Below are positions 22,916 to 35,216 of a DNA stretch of 64,000 nt, in pieces; within the stretch, counting starts at the first letter, position 1, and every line of letters begins with the position of its first letter. This stretch comes from Vitrella brassicaformis (Eukaryota > Sar > Vitrellaceae). The notes beneath the pieces were generated by a model that saw nothing but the letters and a program-made list of their open reading frames with translations, searched no databases and was not told where the DNA came from. The DNA is taken from NCBI GenBank assembly GCA_001179505.1, contig CDMY01000345.1, forward strand, positions 45,776-109,775, in the 5' to 3' direction. The position numbers and the translations under genes were made by a program.

Positions 22916-25309
22916 ATGTGGCTACAGTTGCTTCTGGCACTGGTGGCCTTACAGGGACCACAGGGGGATGCCCAAGTGATTGCGGGTGTGCGACCGCCGG
23001 GAATGAGGCTGAAGAAGCAACAGGCAATTCCAAGCAGAGGGAAGCAGCACCAGGCCCGAGAAAGTGTTGGTACGGACAGCCAATCAATCGCACAGGCGTT
23101 CACACAGACACACACCGCATCTTTGTATCTGTCTGTCTGTTGCTTTGCAGTGGCTGTCGCGCCTGGGCCGCCTCCAGGCTACTTTAGTGAGCCCACACCG
23201 GAGTACACAGATGAGTTCCAGGGCAGCCGGCTCGATCTGGGCAAATGGCATAAACGCCGTGAGTGCAAGTTCACGTCATTGAGCTGTCAAAGGCCAGAGC
23301 AGGTGAATAGCATGGCGGGCGGGCGGGTGGTGGATATATGGATAAACAGATGGTTACACAACGCAGGGCAGGCGGGATGGATGGATGGAATCGGTGGTGT
23401 CTGTCTGTCGCGTGTGGTGTGTCCACCAGGTGAGTGTGTCTGACGGCCTGATGCGCATCAAGCTCGAGAGCGTGGAGCAGAACATCACCGTGCAGATCCC
23501 AGAGTCACAAGGCTGTCCCGAAAACGATACCATGGACGGCTGTACGAGGGACTTCAAATACTTCGGGGGTAAGTGAGTGAAGTGTCCGGCAGTGTCCGGC
23601 GGACTGGACCCCACACGTCCGTCCCTGCGTGCATTTGTGTGCGCCGCCGCGTGTTGTGTGTAGGTGGCATCATCAGCAACTTCAACGTGTCCTTTGGGTA
23701 CGCCGAGGCGCGCATCAAGTCCTGGAAGGATGGAGGGTGGTGGCAGGCCTTCTGGTCGGCCACGGCTGACACGCAGGTGGCCGGCGCCTGTGAGATCTGC
23801 AACATTGAGGGCTTCCCCAGGCAGCAGGTGGACGTTTGCGAAATCAACTCAGGTACGTCCAACGACAGACACATAGTGCCCGACCATCCATCCATCCATC
23901 CATCCAAACATCCTTCCCTTGTTTGTTTCGTGCAGGCATCAGCATAGCCCAGTGGAACTTGATCAAGTGGTCACCGGACCCTGGCACGTACTATAGCGGC
24001 CGATTTGCCGAGCTGCCGGGCCTCGTTGACAAGTGGACGGTGTGGGGAGTTGAATACACGCCAAACTACGTACGCGTCGAAAGACGTGCAGAGAAGGCCA
24101 CCTGAGTTGACTGACACACAAAGGCTCTCCTGTGTGCAGAACCGCATATGGAAGGATGGCGTGTTCCTCGGCACTCTCGACAACCGGTACATGACGGTGC
24201 AGGAGCTGACTGAGTGGCACTGGTGGATCACCGCCATCCTCACCTCATCGAGCCTCGCTAACATGGACGAGACCAACCTGCCCAGGCGCATTTGTAGCCG
24301 ACTACTTCAGATGGTACGACATGGACCCCGGCAAAAAGCTCGTCTTCCCGCCTTTGACCAACACGGACGCCTTCCCGCGTGTTACCCTCCCTCCCTACCC
24401 CGCCGACACACACACCCTTTCCCCATCCGTCCGGGCCTTCACTGTCGCTTTCTGGGTCAAACACGATCCGTCCCTTGTGGAGGAACTCTTGGCTGGTGGT
24501 GAGGAGGGGGCGCCGTATGTGACTTATTCCGTTGCTGGGGTGGACGGCAGTGCGGAGGAGCTGTCCGTCAAGTCAGCTCCAGGCGGCAAGCTGAGGATAA
24601 CGGTTGCTGGGGAAACGGTGGATGTGGACGAGTTCTGGCTGAGTGAGTGGATGCATGGCATGTGCACATCAGCCAGCTACGCACCGACAACGAATCCATC
24701 TCATCTCATCTCTTAATTCATCTTGTGTGGGCGTGGGTGTCTTCTTTGTGCTGTGCACTGCAGGTGATGACATCGATATCCTTGGGTGGACTCATGTTGG
24801 TGTGACATACGACGGATATGATCTGATCGTCTTCCGCAACGCAGAGGTGGTGCTCACCGAGGCGCTATGGGTGAGTGGGTGTGTGAGACACACGGAACAA
24901 AGCGCACCCACCTGTGCAAGCAGGCACATCTGTGTGTCTTGTGGTGTGCAGGAGGACGACCCATTCAAGTCCCGCAATGGGCTCAATCGTAATGGCATCC
25001 TGACGGCGGGGCACATCTACACCCTCTCAACCGAGACCGGCGAGCTGTTGCCAGACAGGTCTTTTGCAGGAGAGCTCGCCCATGTGAAGCTATTCACGTC
25101 AGCCCTCTCCAAGAGAGACTTCTCTTCACTGTGAGCTCCTCTCCCCCACCGACCCAACCACTCACCCACCCACCAGCCTTCACCCACATCCCTCTGCTGC
25201 GCACCGCATCGCACTGGTCTCTCTGTCTGTCTGTCTGTCTGTCTGTCTGTCGTCCAGGTACTTTTGCCTGAACGTCTATGGCGACTGGTTCGACTCACAG
25301 CTGGGCTAA
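22916..25309 (+). CDS. Secreted GH16-like/LamG protein with lesions
   Basis: The start at 22916 gives a signal peptide (MWLQLLLALVALQGPQGDA). Exons then encode a GH16 glycosidase-like jelly roll: YTDEFQGSRLDLGKWHKR, GIISNFNVSFGYAEARIKSW, GGWWQAFWSATAD, QQVDVCEINSG, SPDPGTYYSGRF, WTVWGVEYTPNYV and VADYFRWYDMDPG. GH16 enzymes cleave beta-1,3/1,4 glucans or galactans using an ExDxxE motif. Here it reads QVDVCE, so the first Glu (nucleophile) is replaced by Gln. A second concanavalin-like LamG unit follows (FTVAFWVKHDPS, WTHVGVTYDGYDL, AGELAHVKLFTSALSK). Near 24,285 the good frame shifts by one base without an intron. A TAA at 25,307 is followed by 90 more codon-like codons in the same frame (25,310-25,582). 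It may be a decaying gene or a non-catalytic carbohydrate-binding protein. Confidence 0.72.
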
Positions 25310-25582
25310 CAGACGGATGGGGGCGCCACAGCGACATCGCCTGACGACCTCACGTGTCCCGACCGAATGGACGGCCCCTTCTATCCCGCCGATGACGGGG
25401 TGGCAGACGAGGAGCGCGAGGCGCACCCCTTCAGTGGCTTCTTCGCGTCGGGGTACCAGCCCTTCTTCAACAGTAGCGCCATCCTGTATCCTGCTGTGAA
25501 GGAAACTGATAACATGACTGAGACGTACGTATACAACACACAGCGTGGATGGGTAGACCCGCACGGCTGGATGGGCTGGTAG
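25310..25582 (+). other. In-frame coding-like extension after TAA
   Basis: Directly after the stop at 25,307-25,309 the same frame stays open to 25,582 and reads like protein: DDLTCPDRMDGPFYPADDG, EREAHPFSGFFASGYQPF, NSSAILYPAVKE. The composition matches the upstream gene. It may be a former C-terminal region cut off by a new stop, a readthrough extension, or an exon reached by splicing that I could not place. Confidence 0.5.
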
Positions 25583-26581
25583 TGAAGGTAATTGACAACA
25601 TGACTGCTGGGGAAAAGGAATTGTGTTCGTGAATGATGGAATTGTGTTGTTGGTCATTTTGTCAGACAGTGTGTGTGCGTGTTGCGTGTTGCGTTGTGGG
25701 TGTGGGTGTAGTGGAGGTATGTGTGTGCGCGTGAGCAGAGATGGAGGCACGACACACTGCTGTTGGATTTGTGGTGTTTTTCCTGCCTGCTGACACGCGT
25801 CTCGCTAGCTGTCTGTGCTGCTGTGTCCGTGCCCCCTCTCTCCTCCCGTGTGTATCTGTGGATATGTGGGTGTACATAAGCGCTCTCTCATATGCGACAG
25901 CATAACGTGCATCCATGTTCGTGTTCGTGTTCGTGTTCGTGTGTGTGTGGCTCCGTGCGTGTGCGTGGTTTTCCTCCGGTCGTGCCGCATGCGGCACGTA
26001 CAGGCGCCTTGATGCGTGAGTGCATCCGAGGCAGCCAGCGGAGGGAATAGCAGACTGAGACATGCACGTCTGCGTAGGTCAACGTAGGAACTATATGCTA
26101 TGCTGGATGTGCGTGTATGTATGGTCATCAGGCCTGCGATATTTTCTCTTAGAGGCGTTTTTCGTGAGTAAGGGTGCGGTACGGTGCATGCGTACGTGTG
26201 TTCACATGAATTCACATGAATGTCTCACTCTCGAATCTACCTGACTGACTTCTGCAAGTCCAATTAACCAACCCATTCATACTCACTGACGGTCCGAAGA
26301 AGAGGCTCATTGTGTGTGTTCGATCATGGAATCGGTGGATGGGATGCAGCTAGCTGTCGAGATCATATATCCCTGTCTGTCATCCGTCCAAATTTCGAGC
26401 TCAGCTGTCGAGATTCGGAGACGGCGCGCGAGACGGGGGCAACTCGACTTGTATGCACACCGAATGAATCGATAGGTCCCCTCAGTCAGTCAACACAGAG
26501 CTCACTCGGCAGCACTCAGGCACTATCAACGCACACACATGGACGGACAAGGCTGACATAGCCACCCATTCCCCCCTGACG
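25583..26581. other. Intergenic ~1 kb, no gene seen
   Basis: The stretch is TG-rich with (TTCGTG)n at 25,917-25,940 and a perfect 18-base palindrome at 25,981-25,998. Reading frames on either strand here look like repeat translation, not protein. No RNA gene was recognised. Confidence 0.5.
25981..25998. repeat. Perfect 18-base palindrome
   Basis: CGTGCCGCATGCGGCACG equals its own reverse complement. It stands alone in an otherwise TG-rich spacer. It might be a protein-binding site or chance. Confidence 0.6.
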
Positions 26582-28654
26582 TCACTGCCCCACCAGCAAG
26601 GCCTCGTCCACCGCCGCAAACAGCCGCGTGCACTCGTCCTGGTTGAACACGCTGGCCGCCGTCGCGCCCACGCCATCGTCGTCATTGTCAGGCATGCCCT
26701 CCCACACACCCGTGTGGCTCTCACTCTCCCGCAGGTGGACGTACAGCGTCGCAAACAGCGCCCAGGACCGGTGCCCGCCTTGGCTGGCGGCAGCAGCATC
26801 GCCTTGGTCGGTGTCAGCGGCGGTCATGACGGGGAATGGGAGGGCCTTCAATGGGCCCATCACACCCTGCACCAAGGGGCCGCAGGAGGGGTGCCTGGTA
26901 TGCCAGGCAGCCAAACAGACAGGGACCAATCGCACCAAGTCAGATAAGTGTCTCTGTGTTCGTCACTGGTTGTCTCATTCACTTGTGTGAGAGGTAGCTG
27001 GCGAAGAGCAGCAGTGGGGGGCCGCGCACAAAAAAGGGCGCCAGGAACATCAGAAAGGGATACACACACACATCCAGGCTGCCCAAGATGCACGCTGCAA
27101 CCGACGACAACACACACATGGCAGGCGTACAGACAGAGACACGCAGAGAGATGCTCATCCATGACGCTCGTCAATCGGTCGACAGCAGGCGTCTGTCTCA
27201 CTCACTCTCTGGGACGAAGAATCTTCTCTGCCACTCGCGCAGCCTCGACTGCTCCCCACCCGGACAGAACACATCATGGAACAGAGACAGGGCACCTGCA
27301 CACACACAGGCAAACACACAGAGACGAGAAATGGCGACACCAGCAGTGCAGTATGCATGTGTGTGTGTCCTGTCGCGTGGCTGACCGTCTGGTCCCCTGG
27401 GGTGTGTCTGTCTTTGTGTGACGGTCTCGACGCCCCCGCCATGGTCGTCTCCTCGCCCACCTCGAGCTGCATGTAGGTGTAGCTCTGCCACAGACAGCGA
27501 CTCATCTCCTGCCAGCCGACGACACTCCCAGGCCGACACTCCTGCACACCACAGAGGGAGGAGCGACACACGAGTCAGTCAGAACGACGGTAGGTCGTGG
27601 TGGGGTCGGCTTGCCAGGAATTCTGCGGCGATCCTGAGCTGTGCCTCGGGTGTGAGAGCAGGCCTCGCGCGATAGGCCAGGATGAGACTCTCGTCGTCAC
27701 CCCTGCACATACATCAGACAGACAGACAGACACTGCTGTATGGTATGCATCCTTTGCTAATGGTCTTTTGGTGTGCCTGCCTGCCTGCCTGCCTGATCCA
27801 CCTACCCTGATCGCTGGATGTACTCTCTCGTGTACTGCTCCTGCAGCTCCGGCAGCACACCAAGATGCATCCATCGAAAGACACACACACACACACGGAG
27901 GGCCCCCCTCAATCCTGTCCCTGTCTCTCTGTCTGTCTGTCTGTGTGCCCCACCCACCAGTCGTGTCCGTTCTGTGGGTGATATGAGTCCCTGTGTGAGC
28001 ATCTGCCGCAGCGCCTCCTCCTGCAGCAGCACCAACAAGAGCTCCAGCGCCACCATGTTGGACGCGTCGCCACGCACGCAGCTCTCAAACAGATCACGGC
28101 ACTGAATGACACACAAACACACAGACGCAGACAGACGAGACGTCCGATATGGGCGGCCAAGGGTGTGTGTGGCAGTGCTGGTGCTGGTTACGGTGTCTGA
28201 TGCGCGCTCGATGAGGAAGGCGAGAGTCGGCGGAGGGGTCTGCCATGCCAGGCACACAACGGATGGACAGCACATGACATGACATGACACGACATGCGTC
28301 CATCGATCGTCAATGTCCCTCTCTGGCCTGGCCACCCCGTCACCGTACCCTGTCGGCCTCGATGTATCCCACGATGGCCTTGAGCACCACCCTGACAACC
28401 ACAAACACACACACACACACACACACTCAACGCGTCCTCTGTCTGGACCAGAACTGATTATTAATGTGAATGGAGAGGAATGCGCGTGAATGGACATGAC
28501 TGACTGACTCGCACAAGCGGACGGGTAATTGAGTGCCCCTCGGGACACCCGCACAGACGCACCAAAAGCGCTCAACCAGACAGACAGACAGAACCATTCA
28601 CCTCACACACACACACGGGCACTCGTCCGCAACTCACTTTGTCCATTCAATCAT
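26582..28654 (-). CDS. Unidentified helical protein with hydrophobic segment
   Basis: A chain of short exons on the - strand reads as one protein. In order: possible start MIEWTK near 28,654 (uncertain), VVLKAIVGYIEADR (28,360-28,400), PPTLAFLIERASDT (about 28,200), CRDLFESCVRGDASNMVALE to LISPTERTRLV (27,960-28,105), LGVLPELQEQYTREYIQRS (about 27,815-27,870), DDESLILAYRARPALTPEAQ (about 27,590-27,705), CRPGSVVGWQEMSRCLWQSY, GALSLFHDVFCPGGEQSRLR, a hydrophobic stretch YPFLMFLAPFFVRGPPLLLF (about 27,000-27,070), and a final exon from GVMGPLKALPFPVM ending at 26,582. The helices resemble a repeat scaffold, but no family is recognised. The hydrophobic exon could be a membrane segment. Confidence 0.6.
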
Positions 28655-28710
28655 CGAGGCATCACTTTCGCTTACTCAAAAAACAAGCGGCAAACCAATG
28701 AGTGACTTGA

Positions 28711-29994
28711 TCACTCATAAGGCTGCCCCCCCATGTCCTCCCGTCTTGCCCACACAAAACCTGCCGGAAGTGGCGCTGCGCCGCTCTTGATGTCGTCAAC
28801 AAACCGCGCTATGCACGCCCTCTGCTTCGACTCGGTGGCGACTCTTCTGTACTCCTCGCTCCCTGGAAAATCGTCATCCTCGTCATCGAACTCGTCTCGA
28901 GGCTCCGCCGAGGCTTTGAGTGGCTGGCGGCTACTGAGGTAGTCGACGAGGTAGTTGGCCGCTTCGTGCAGGTCGCAGTTGACTTCCTGGGAGGCTCTGT
29001 CCTTGGGAAGCTGCTTGACCAGTCGACAGGCCGACCCATTCGTCAAAAGACCGATGAGGGGCAGGTTGCTGTCGCGGTGGTAATGGTTGTGCCGTCGCTT
29101 GATCATCAGCAGCTCCCCACGGATCTGGCCTTCGAAACCGGCGTCCGTCACCTTCTCCCCAGGAGCCTTGGCCTCCACCACCACCACCATCTCACCCATA
29201 GCCGGCTCGATGGGCGGCCGGAGTAGCCCATGACGATACACAGAAGACTCCGGCAGAATGGCGATATCTCCCGGGCTTCCTCTCAACTCCAAAGGTTCCT
29301 CGTCGCTGGGGTTCAGTCTGCACTGCTTGTACTTGTCGGTGAACGCCAAGCCCCATTTGCCGCTGCCAGGGGCAGCCGTTGCTGTCAGGACGGCTGGCAG
29401 GACGGTTTCGAACATGAAAGACATGACGTGGTCTTCCGGGTTAGACGCCTTCTCGGGAGGCGTGGGGCCGAGTGTGAAGTGTCCTGGCGTGAAGGGCTGA
29501 TCTCGCTTCAGAATGGCGGTGCTCTGCTCATCCCACGAAGTGACGTCTAAGCCCAGCTTTGCCTGGTCCGCCGGAATGTTGCTCAACTGATAGGATGCAA
29601 ACTACAGACATACCATGGCAGACATATAAAGGAAACAGACTGACTGAGTTGCGTCTGCACGTGTGTATACCTCATCAGGCAAGCGGAACACCAGAGGATT
29701 CTCCTTGGAGTCACCCATTCCGCGTAGCGCATCCGACACCCCCGCTGCGTTGTCCAGGTTCATCGGTGTGCCATCACCATCGATCAGTACGGTGTGTCGC
29801 GCCTTCTGGAAGCTGCCAGCGACTCTTTCCTTCAGCGTCATGACAATGGAGCTTGCTCCAACTTGTAGAGGGTAGCTGTCACCCTCACCCTCTAGCCTGA
29901 CGTACTTCGTCAAGAGTGCGGCCTTCTCTGGTCTCTCACGGAGACTCTCAGCTCCGGCAGTGGAGGGGCGCTTCTGCTTCTCGCCGCTCATCAT
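28711..29994 (-). CDS. Crinkler-like protein with PD-(D/E)xK-type nuclease domain
   Basis: Two exons (29,671-29,994 and 28,711-29,586) are both phase 0 and give 399 residues. Exon 1 is a ubiquitin-like header: SIVMTLKERVAGSFQKARHT, VLIDGDGTPMNLDN and NPLVFRLPDE, matching the style of Crinkler N-terminal domains. Exon 2 carries a restriction-nuclease-like core: IAILPESSVYRHG, then the E-x-K strand MVVVVEAKAPGE, then FEGQIRGELLMIK and LPLIGLLTNGSACRLV. This order is seen in CRN C-terminal nuclease domains. An acidic DEFDDEDDDF patch lies near the end. No signal peptide is present. It is one of three genes of this broad type in the window. Secretion or host targeting is not indicated. Confidence 0.68.
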
Positions 29995-31122
29995 CAAAGA
30001 GAGAAGGCCTTTTCTCGCGCGCTAGCGAGCTTGTGCCGTTGTGGGTGTACTTATGCGCAGGCGCACCTTAGATGTATAGTCTCTCCTTAGATATACAATC
30101 TTACCCTTAACCACCACCTTAGATCCATTCTCTTGATAGGTATTAGGCCCATAAGTCCTATGCTGGTTTGGCTTTGGCTTGGACGCACTGTCTCTAGATA
30201 GACCCACACACAGACAGACAGTGTGTCCATTCATTCATTCATCGAGGCATGTCCCACTTCCATTCATCCACTGTCTCTCTCTCTCTCTTACCTCTCTCTC
30301 ACCCTCTCTCTGCCGGTGAAGGCCTGGACAGCTCTCGCCATCGGTCGGCCAGCCGAGCCACGGCTGCTATGCTATAGAAGGAGTTAGTCAGCCAGGACGG
30401 ATGGGCGGGTGGGTGAGGGCACCTGCCTGCCTGCCTGCAAGGTCCCCAAACAGAGACAGACAGGTGACCCCCCTCCCTCTACACGCAGATAGATACGTCA
30501 GCAAGGTAGATAGAATGCAGTGAGTGAGTGAGTGAGTCAAAATCGGTGCAATGCAATGCCAATCACTCAGTGCAAAAACAGGCTGGGGATGGTCGTCTGT
30601 ACACATGACCAAGGATGTATGTATGTGCGTATGTATGCAATACAGTCAGTCCCGCGTGGCACGCACGGGTCGGCCAAAAGCACCACTATCTATCCACAGG
30701 CACTAGGTCCCCCTATATCAGCGGGTCAGGCAGTCAGTCGATAAAGACGAATGGCAGGCACTCTCATTCCGGTAGCTAGTATGTATGCCTCACATACGTG
30801 CCAGCCGCGCCCATTTAGTCATTGTACACCCCTGCCCCCCAGACCCAACATGATACATACCAGCGAGACGAATGAATGCCAAAAGAGACCCAGCACCCAC
30901 CCACCCTTACACAGATAAACCAATGTGCGAGCACTTCGCTGTCCCTCTCTTACCTTTCTCTCCTCTGCAGCGCAGCAATCGTCCATACGATATCGCCCAC
31001 TCACGGTGACCCAGCCGGTTGGCAAGATACATACATAATGCTATCGACACCCTTAGATTTCCCTCCGCCCACCCATTCGTTCCAACCGTCTGTCTTCTTA
31101 AGACTGACTGACAGTCTGCTAT
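29995..31122. other. Intergenic ~1.1 kb, promoter side of CRN-like gene
   Basis: It contains an AT-richer block at 30,050-30,200 with repeated CCTTAGAT motifs just upstream of the CRN-like gene, (TC)n tracts at 30,265-30,310 and TG/GTAT repeats near 30,610. No protein-coding or RNA gene is supported. Confidence 0.5.
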
Positions 31123-32595
31123 CTATCGGTCAGCATCCGCGAGCACAAAGCTCGTCTGCTCCAGCACTTGCCGCCCTCCAGGGAGACTTGGTGACAACGC
31201 TGGCAGCCGCATGCCGCTTTCTGCCTCGGAGGGGAAGACATCCGCCCCTCCACCCCTTGCCCACACACGCTCGGACAGGCCGAATATCAGCTGCCTCAGC
31301 GGCCGCCTCTCAGCTGTGGGTGTCTGTGATAATGCTGTGTCCTGTGCTGCTGGTGTTGCTGCTGTCTGTGCTGATGCGTCTGCCTTGAGGGATCGCTGTG
31401 CGGCCCTGGGTGTGAGTACGGCTTGGTACTGGTCGTTGTTCTGCAGCAGCTTGATGGCCGTGGCCACCATGGGGTCGTACTGCAGGTTCTGGGAGAGGCG
31501 GAGGGTATCGGGCAGATACCTGCACACAGGGAGGGAGGGAGGGAGGGAGGAACGCATCAACACCAGGTGTGTGTGTGCCTGCATTTGGTGGAGGTGATGT
31601 GTGATTGCCTTTGTTTGATGGCGTCTGCGAGGTCGAGTTTGAGTTCCTTTGCGTTGCGGACAAAGTCATTCTTGATCTCCTTGGCCAAGTCCTCCCTGCA
31701 GCCAGTCAAAGACGCCATATATCATATGCTCTCCTGTTTGCACTGGGTCGTGTATGTATGTCTGTCTATGTGACCTACCTGAGTTGTTGTATTCCCTTTT
31801 CGACCGCCTTTGTGTACGACTGGTCGCTGCGGTCCAACTCCTTCAGCAACGTACCTGCTCACACACAAGAGACAGACACAGGGAGGGAGGCCGGATCCCC
31901 CCACACATCACACACATGGGGTGGTGTGCCTTGTCCGTCCGGGCTCTCTCACCTAGGTCGTTGAGTTGCGATGCGTAGAGTGTGTCGAGTTTGATCTTGC
32001 CGCTCTTGACGCGCTCCAACACCCACCTGTGACCATATATGAAGGCGCAGGGCAGGCATGGTGGAATCAAGGATACTCGTCTGTCTGCATGATGTGTGTC
32101 CATCCATCGAGGGATGTATGTTTGTCGGGTAGGTACCCTTGGAAAGCGTCGTAGATGTCGTCAATCTGGCTGTCGATCTCACCACGATACTGCACACAGT
32201 GCAGTGCAATGGGCGGGCACAGATATGATGCCTGTGTGAGAGTCTGTCTGGTGTGGGTCGCCCCCCACCCACCTCATTGAATTTGGACCACTCAGCCGCA
32301 TAGTCGAACATAGCTCCCTGATACGATACACAAACACAGGACGCGGGACACACACGTGTGTCGGTGTTCCTTCCCCACCACACCCACCCACACACACACA
32401 CACACGCACACACACGAGGAAGAGCCCTTTGGGGGTACATACCTGTGAGATGAGTGTGATCTCGAGAGGAGAGGTCTTGGGCAGGTTGACCTTGACGTCG
32501 GCCTCGATGCCGCCACCGTCGCGCACGTACCGACCCCCACGCGTCTTGAACACCTTCCTCTCGCTCTCGGATATCTCGTCCGACAGATACCTACA

Positions 32596-32631
<36 letters not shown>

Positions 32632-35178
32632 CATGGATGAAACCATATGCGCCGTGTGTCTGTCTGTGGACCCACATGTCTGTCTGTCACACACCTGAGG
32701 TCGCTGTCGTCAGCCTTCCTCCGTCCGTTCCTCCGTGACTGTGGGTCGGTCGTCGATGGCCCATTATTGTTCTCCTGCGGGGCCGTGGGTGTGCCCTGGG
32801 TGTCCTCGTTGGGTGTTGTGGTTGAGGCGTCGGCCATGTTGACGCCGCCCTCCGAGTACTTGACGCTCTGGATGCACCGACCGCTGGGCGTGTAATACCT
32901 GCACGCAGGCATGCCGAGAGGGGGGGAGAAGGCGCGTGTTGCTCTCTATCTCTCTTTGTTGCTCTGTCTCTCTTTCGCATCAATCGATCTGATTCAGGCT
33001 GATGGCCGGCTGACTTTGCGACGGTATATTTGAGAGCGGTGTCAAAGGGAAGGGCCTCGACGTTCTGGACCAGACCCTTGCCGAACGTCCTGCAGCAGCC
33101 TCACACACGCATGGATGGATGGATGGATGGATTGCGTGATCTGGCTACTTACTGGCTCACTCACTCACCTTCCTGTGCCGACGATGACGCCACAGTCCAG
33201 GTCCTGAAAGAAGAGACGAATATACGAATGGGCTGGCCCTGCTTGCCTGCCTGGGCATCGATCGCATCGATGTATGAAACCCCCACTGACTGACCTGTAT
33301 GGCTCCCGATACAATCTCAGCTGCAGATGCGGTGGCTTCATTCGTCAGAAGAACCAACTTGACGCTCGGGTCCAACACGGGCTCGGTCGTACTCCTGGTG
33401 GAACATACAATACACACACACGGAACGATGTGTGAACCAACCTCGTGTGTGTGGGCGTGGCGTGTTGGTCGTTCGTTCTCACTCACTTGTAGGCCACTCG
33501 CACGAACGACCGCCCCTGTGCGCTCACTATCTCCGACCCCTATGTATGTCAATCACAGATATATACAATACACGCATCGAATCGACCCATTCATTCATGT
33601 GTCACCCTGTCTGTCTGTCTGTCTTTGTGTGTTGGCTGGGCTGTGAGCTCACCCACTTTGGGTACGAACAGTGAAGCGATGTCGACGGCTGAGTTGAGGA
33701 GGCCGCCAGGGTTGCCCCGCAGGTTCAGCACCACCCCGTCCAGGCCGGCTCGCGGGGCGTTCTGCTGCAGCCAACGGAGCGCCACGCGCATCTCCTGCAC
33801 ACACCCACCCACACAGGCCAGGACACACACAAGGAAGTCAGTCAACTCGGTGTCGCGTATGTATGTCTTGTATGCAATCCAGGCTGACGGCGAATGATGA
33901 GGCTGAGAAGCCACTGAGCTGGATGTAACCTACACACGCACGACAGACACGACAGGCAGACAGACAGACAGAGGGATAGATTAGGTAGGACAGGTCAAGT
34001 GCTGAGTGGACTGGGCTGGTGGTACTCCCTCGGTCAGTTAGTTACCGATTCCATCGTCTCTGCTGCCGAGATACTGGAAGAGCTTCACATTAGGGACGCG
34101 GACCAGCCGACGGGTCAGCGTCACCTGAAGAAAGAAGGATAGATACAAACCAAAGCGTGGCGCACTCTCATGCACACGAAGGGGAATGGCATGACCATCC
34201 GTGCACTGAACTCACTGCCCGTCTTCCTTCCTTCTCACTCACCGATTGCAGTCCGTCGACTCCATCCCTGATGAAGGCCACGTTGACTTGCGAGTCAGGC
34301 GGGCCCCTTAGCATGTTCTTGACTGCACACACACCACAACCCCACCCACATGTGTCTCTTGTGGGCCCCGTCTCTTCATTCATACGTCCACCACCCATCC
34401 CTCATTCATTCTACGATAGATACCTTCCTCAGGCGAGAGGTTAGCCACGGGTCTGCCCTCGACCTCCACCAGATGGTCGCCCACCCTCATGCCAGCGTCG
34501 AAGGCATAGCCCTCGAACGCACCCATCACTATGATGCCCGTCGGGTCCTTGCCGCGCTGCGGAAAGGAGGCTCGCTGGGATGGGGATGTTGGCTGGGATG
34601 GTGAGGGTGGGGAGGGGGAGGGGGCGATGCGTTGGGGGATGGGCTCGGCCGACGCCGTGAAGGGGCGGAGGGTGGAGGCCATCGGGCCGATGCTGTCGTC
34701 CTTTGGCTTCTCGGCCTCGAGGATGAGGTCGATCTCCTTGGTGGCCGTGTCAATCACCTGTATGCATGAGGACTTAAAGGAGTGATTGAACGTGCCTCGT
34801 GTGTGTGTGTGTGTGTGTATGTGTGGTGATGACGGCTACCCTACCCTTTGAGGCGGGTTTCTGTCGACGGCAATGACGAGACCCACACCGCCGTAGCGGC
34901 CTGCGACATTCTCACGAAGATCTGACGCTGCCTGCACACATGATAAAGCAGAGCGACGACACCGTGAGAGGATGTGCATGTGTCAGTTTGGCTGGTGTGG
35001 TGACCTGTAGGTTTTCAAACTCCGTGTATGGGTCAAGGCTCCTCAGCATGGCCGTCACGGCCGTGTTGAACAGCTTCTCTGTGTCGACCTTCTCAACGTA
35101 ACCTGAACGAACAATCATTGGGTACCAAACAACCATAATCACTCGACGCCACCCACCCACCGCACGGCACGCACCCAA
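31123..35178 (-). CDS. S41 C-terminal processing peptidase with PDZ domain
   Basis: At least 16 exons. Start ATG at 35178 is the first in frame, but no targeting peptide is clear, so the true start could differ. The S41 signature TAMLRSLDPYTEF opens the protein. The PDZ domain runs from YGGVGLVIAV to AGMRVGDHLVEVEGRPVANL, interrupted by a Pro/Ser-rich insert of about 75 residues. The substrate-strand GYIQLSGF, LDGVVLNLRGNPGGLLNSAV, the nucleophile Ser in TNEATASAAEIVSGAI and the general-base Lys in RTFGKGLVQN are all present, so the enzyme should be active. Ctp proteases trim protein C termini, in plastids the D1 protein. A helical C-terminal extension of some 300 residues (AEWSKFNE, KSGKIKLDTLYASQLNDLG, REDLAKEIKNDFVRNAKELK) resembles plant/alga CtpA-like extended forms. 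Confidence 0.88.
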
Positions 35179-35216
35179 GTCTCTCTCTGGTGTGTGCCGC
35201 CCAGCTCACCTCGTAG

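Noticed and set aside
28711-29994. Crinkler-like gene as a secreted pathogen effector
   Set aside because: There is no signal peptide or host-translocation motif, and the genome context suggests an alga. Only the domain resemblance is supported.
29995-31122. Search for tRNA or other structural RNA in this and the other long spacers
   Set aside because: No B-box-like GGTTCGA-type element with a matching acceptor stem was seen. A covariance-model scan would be needed to be certain.
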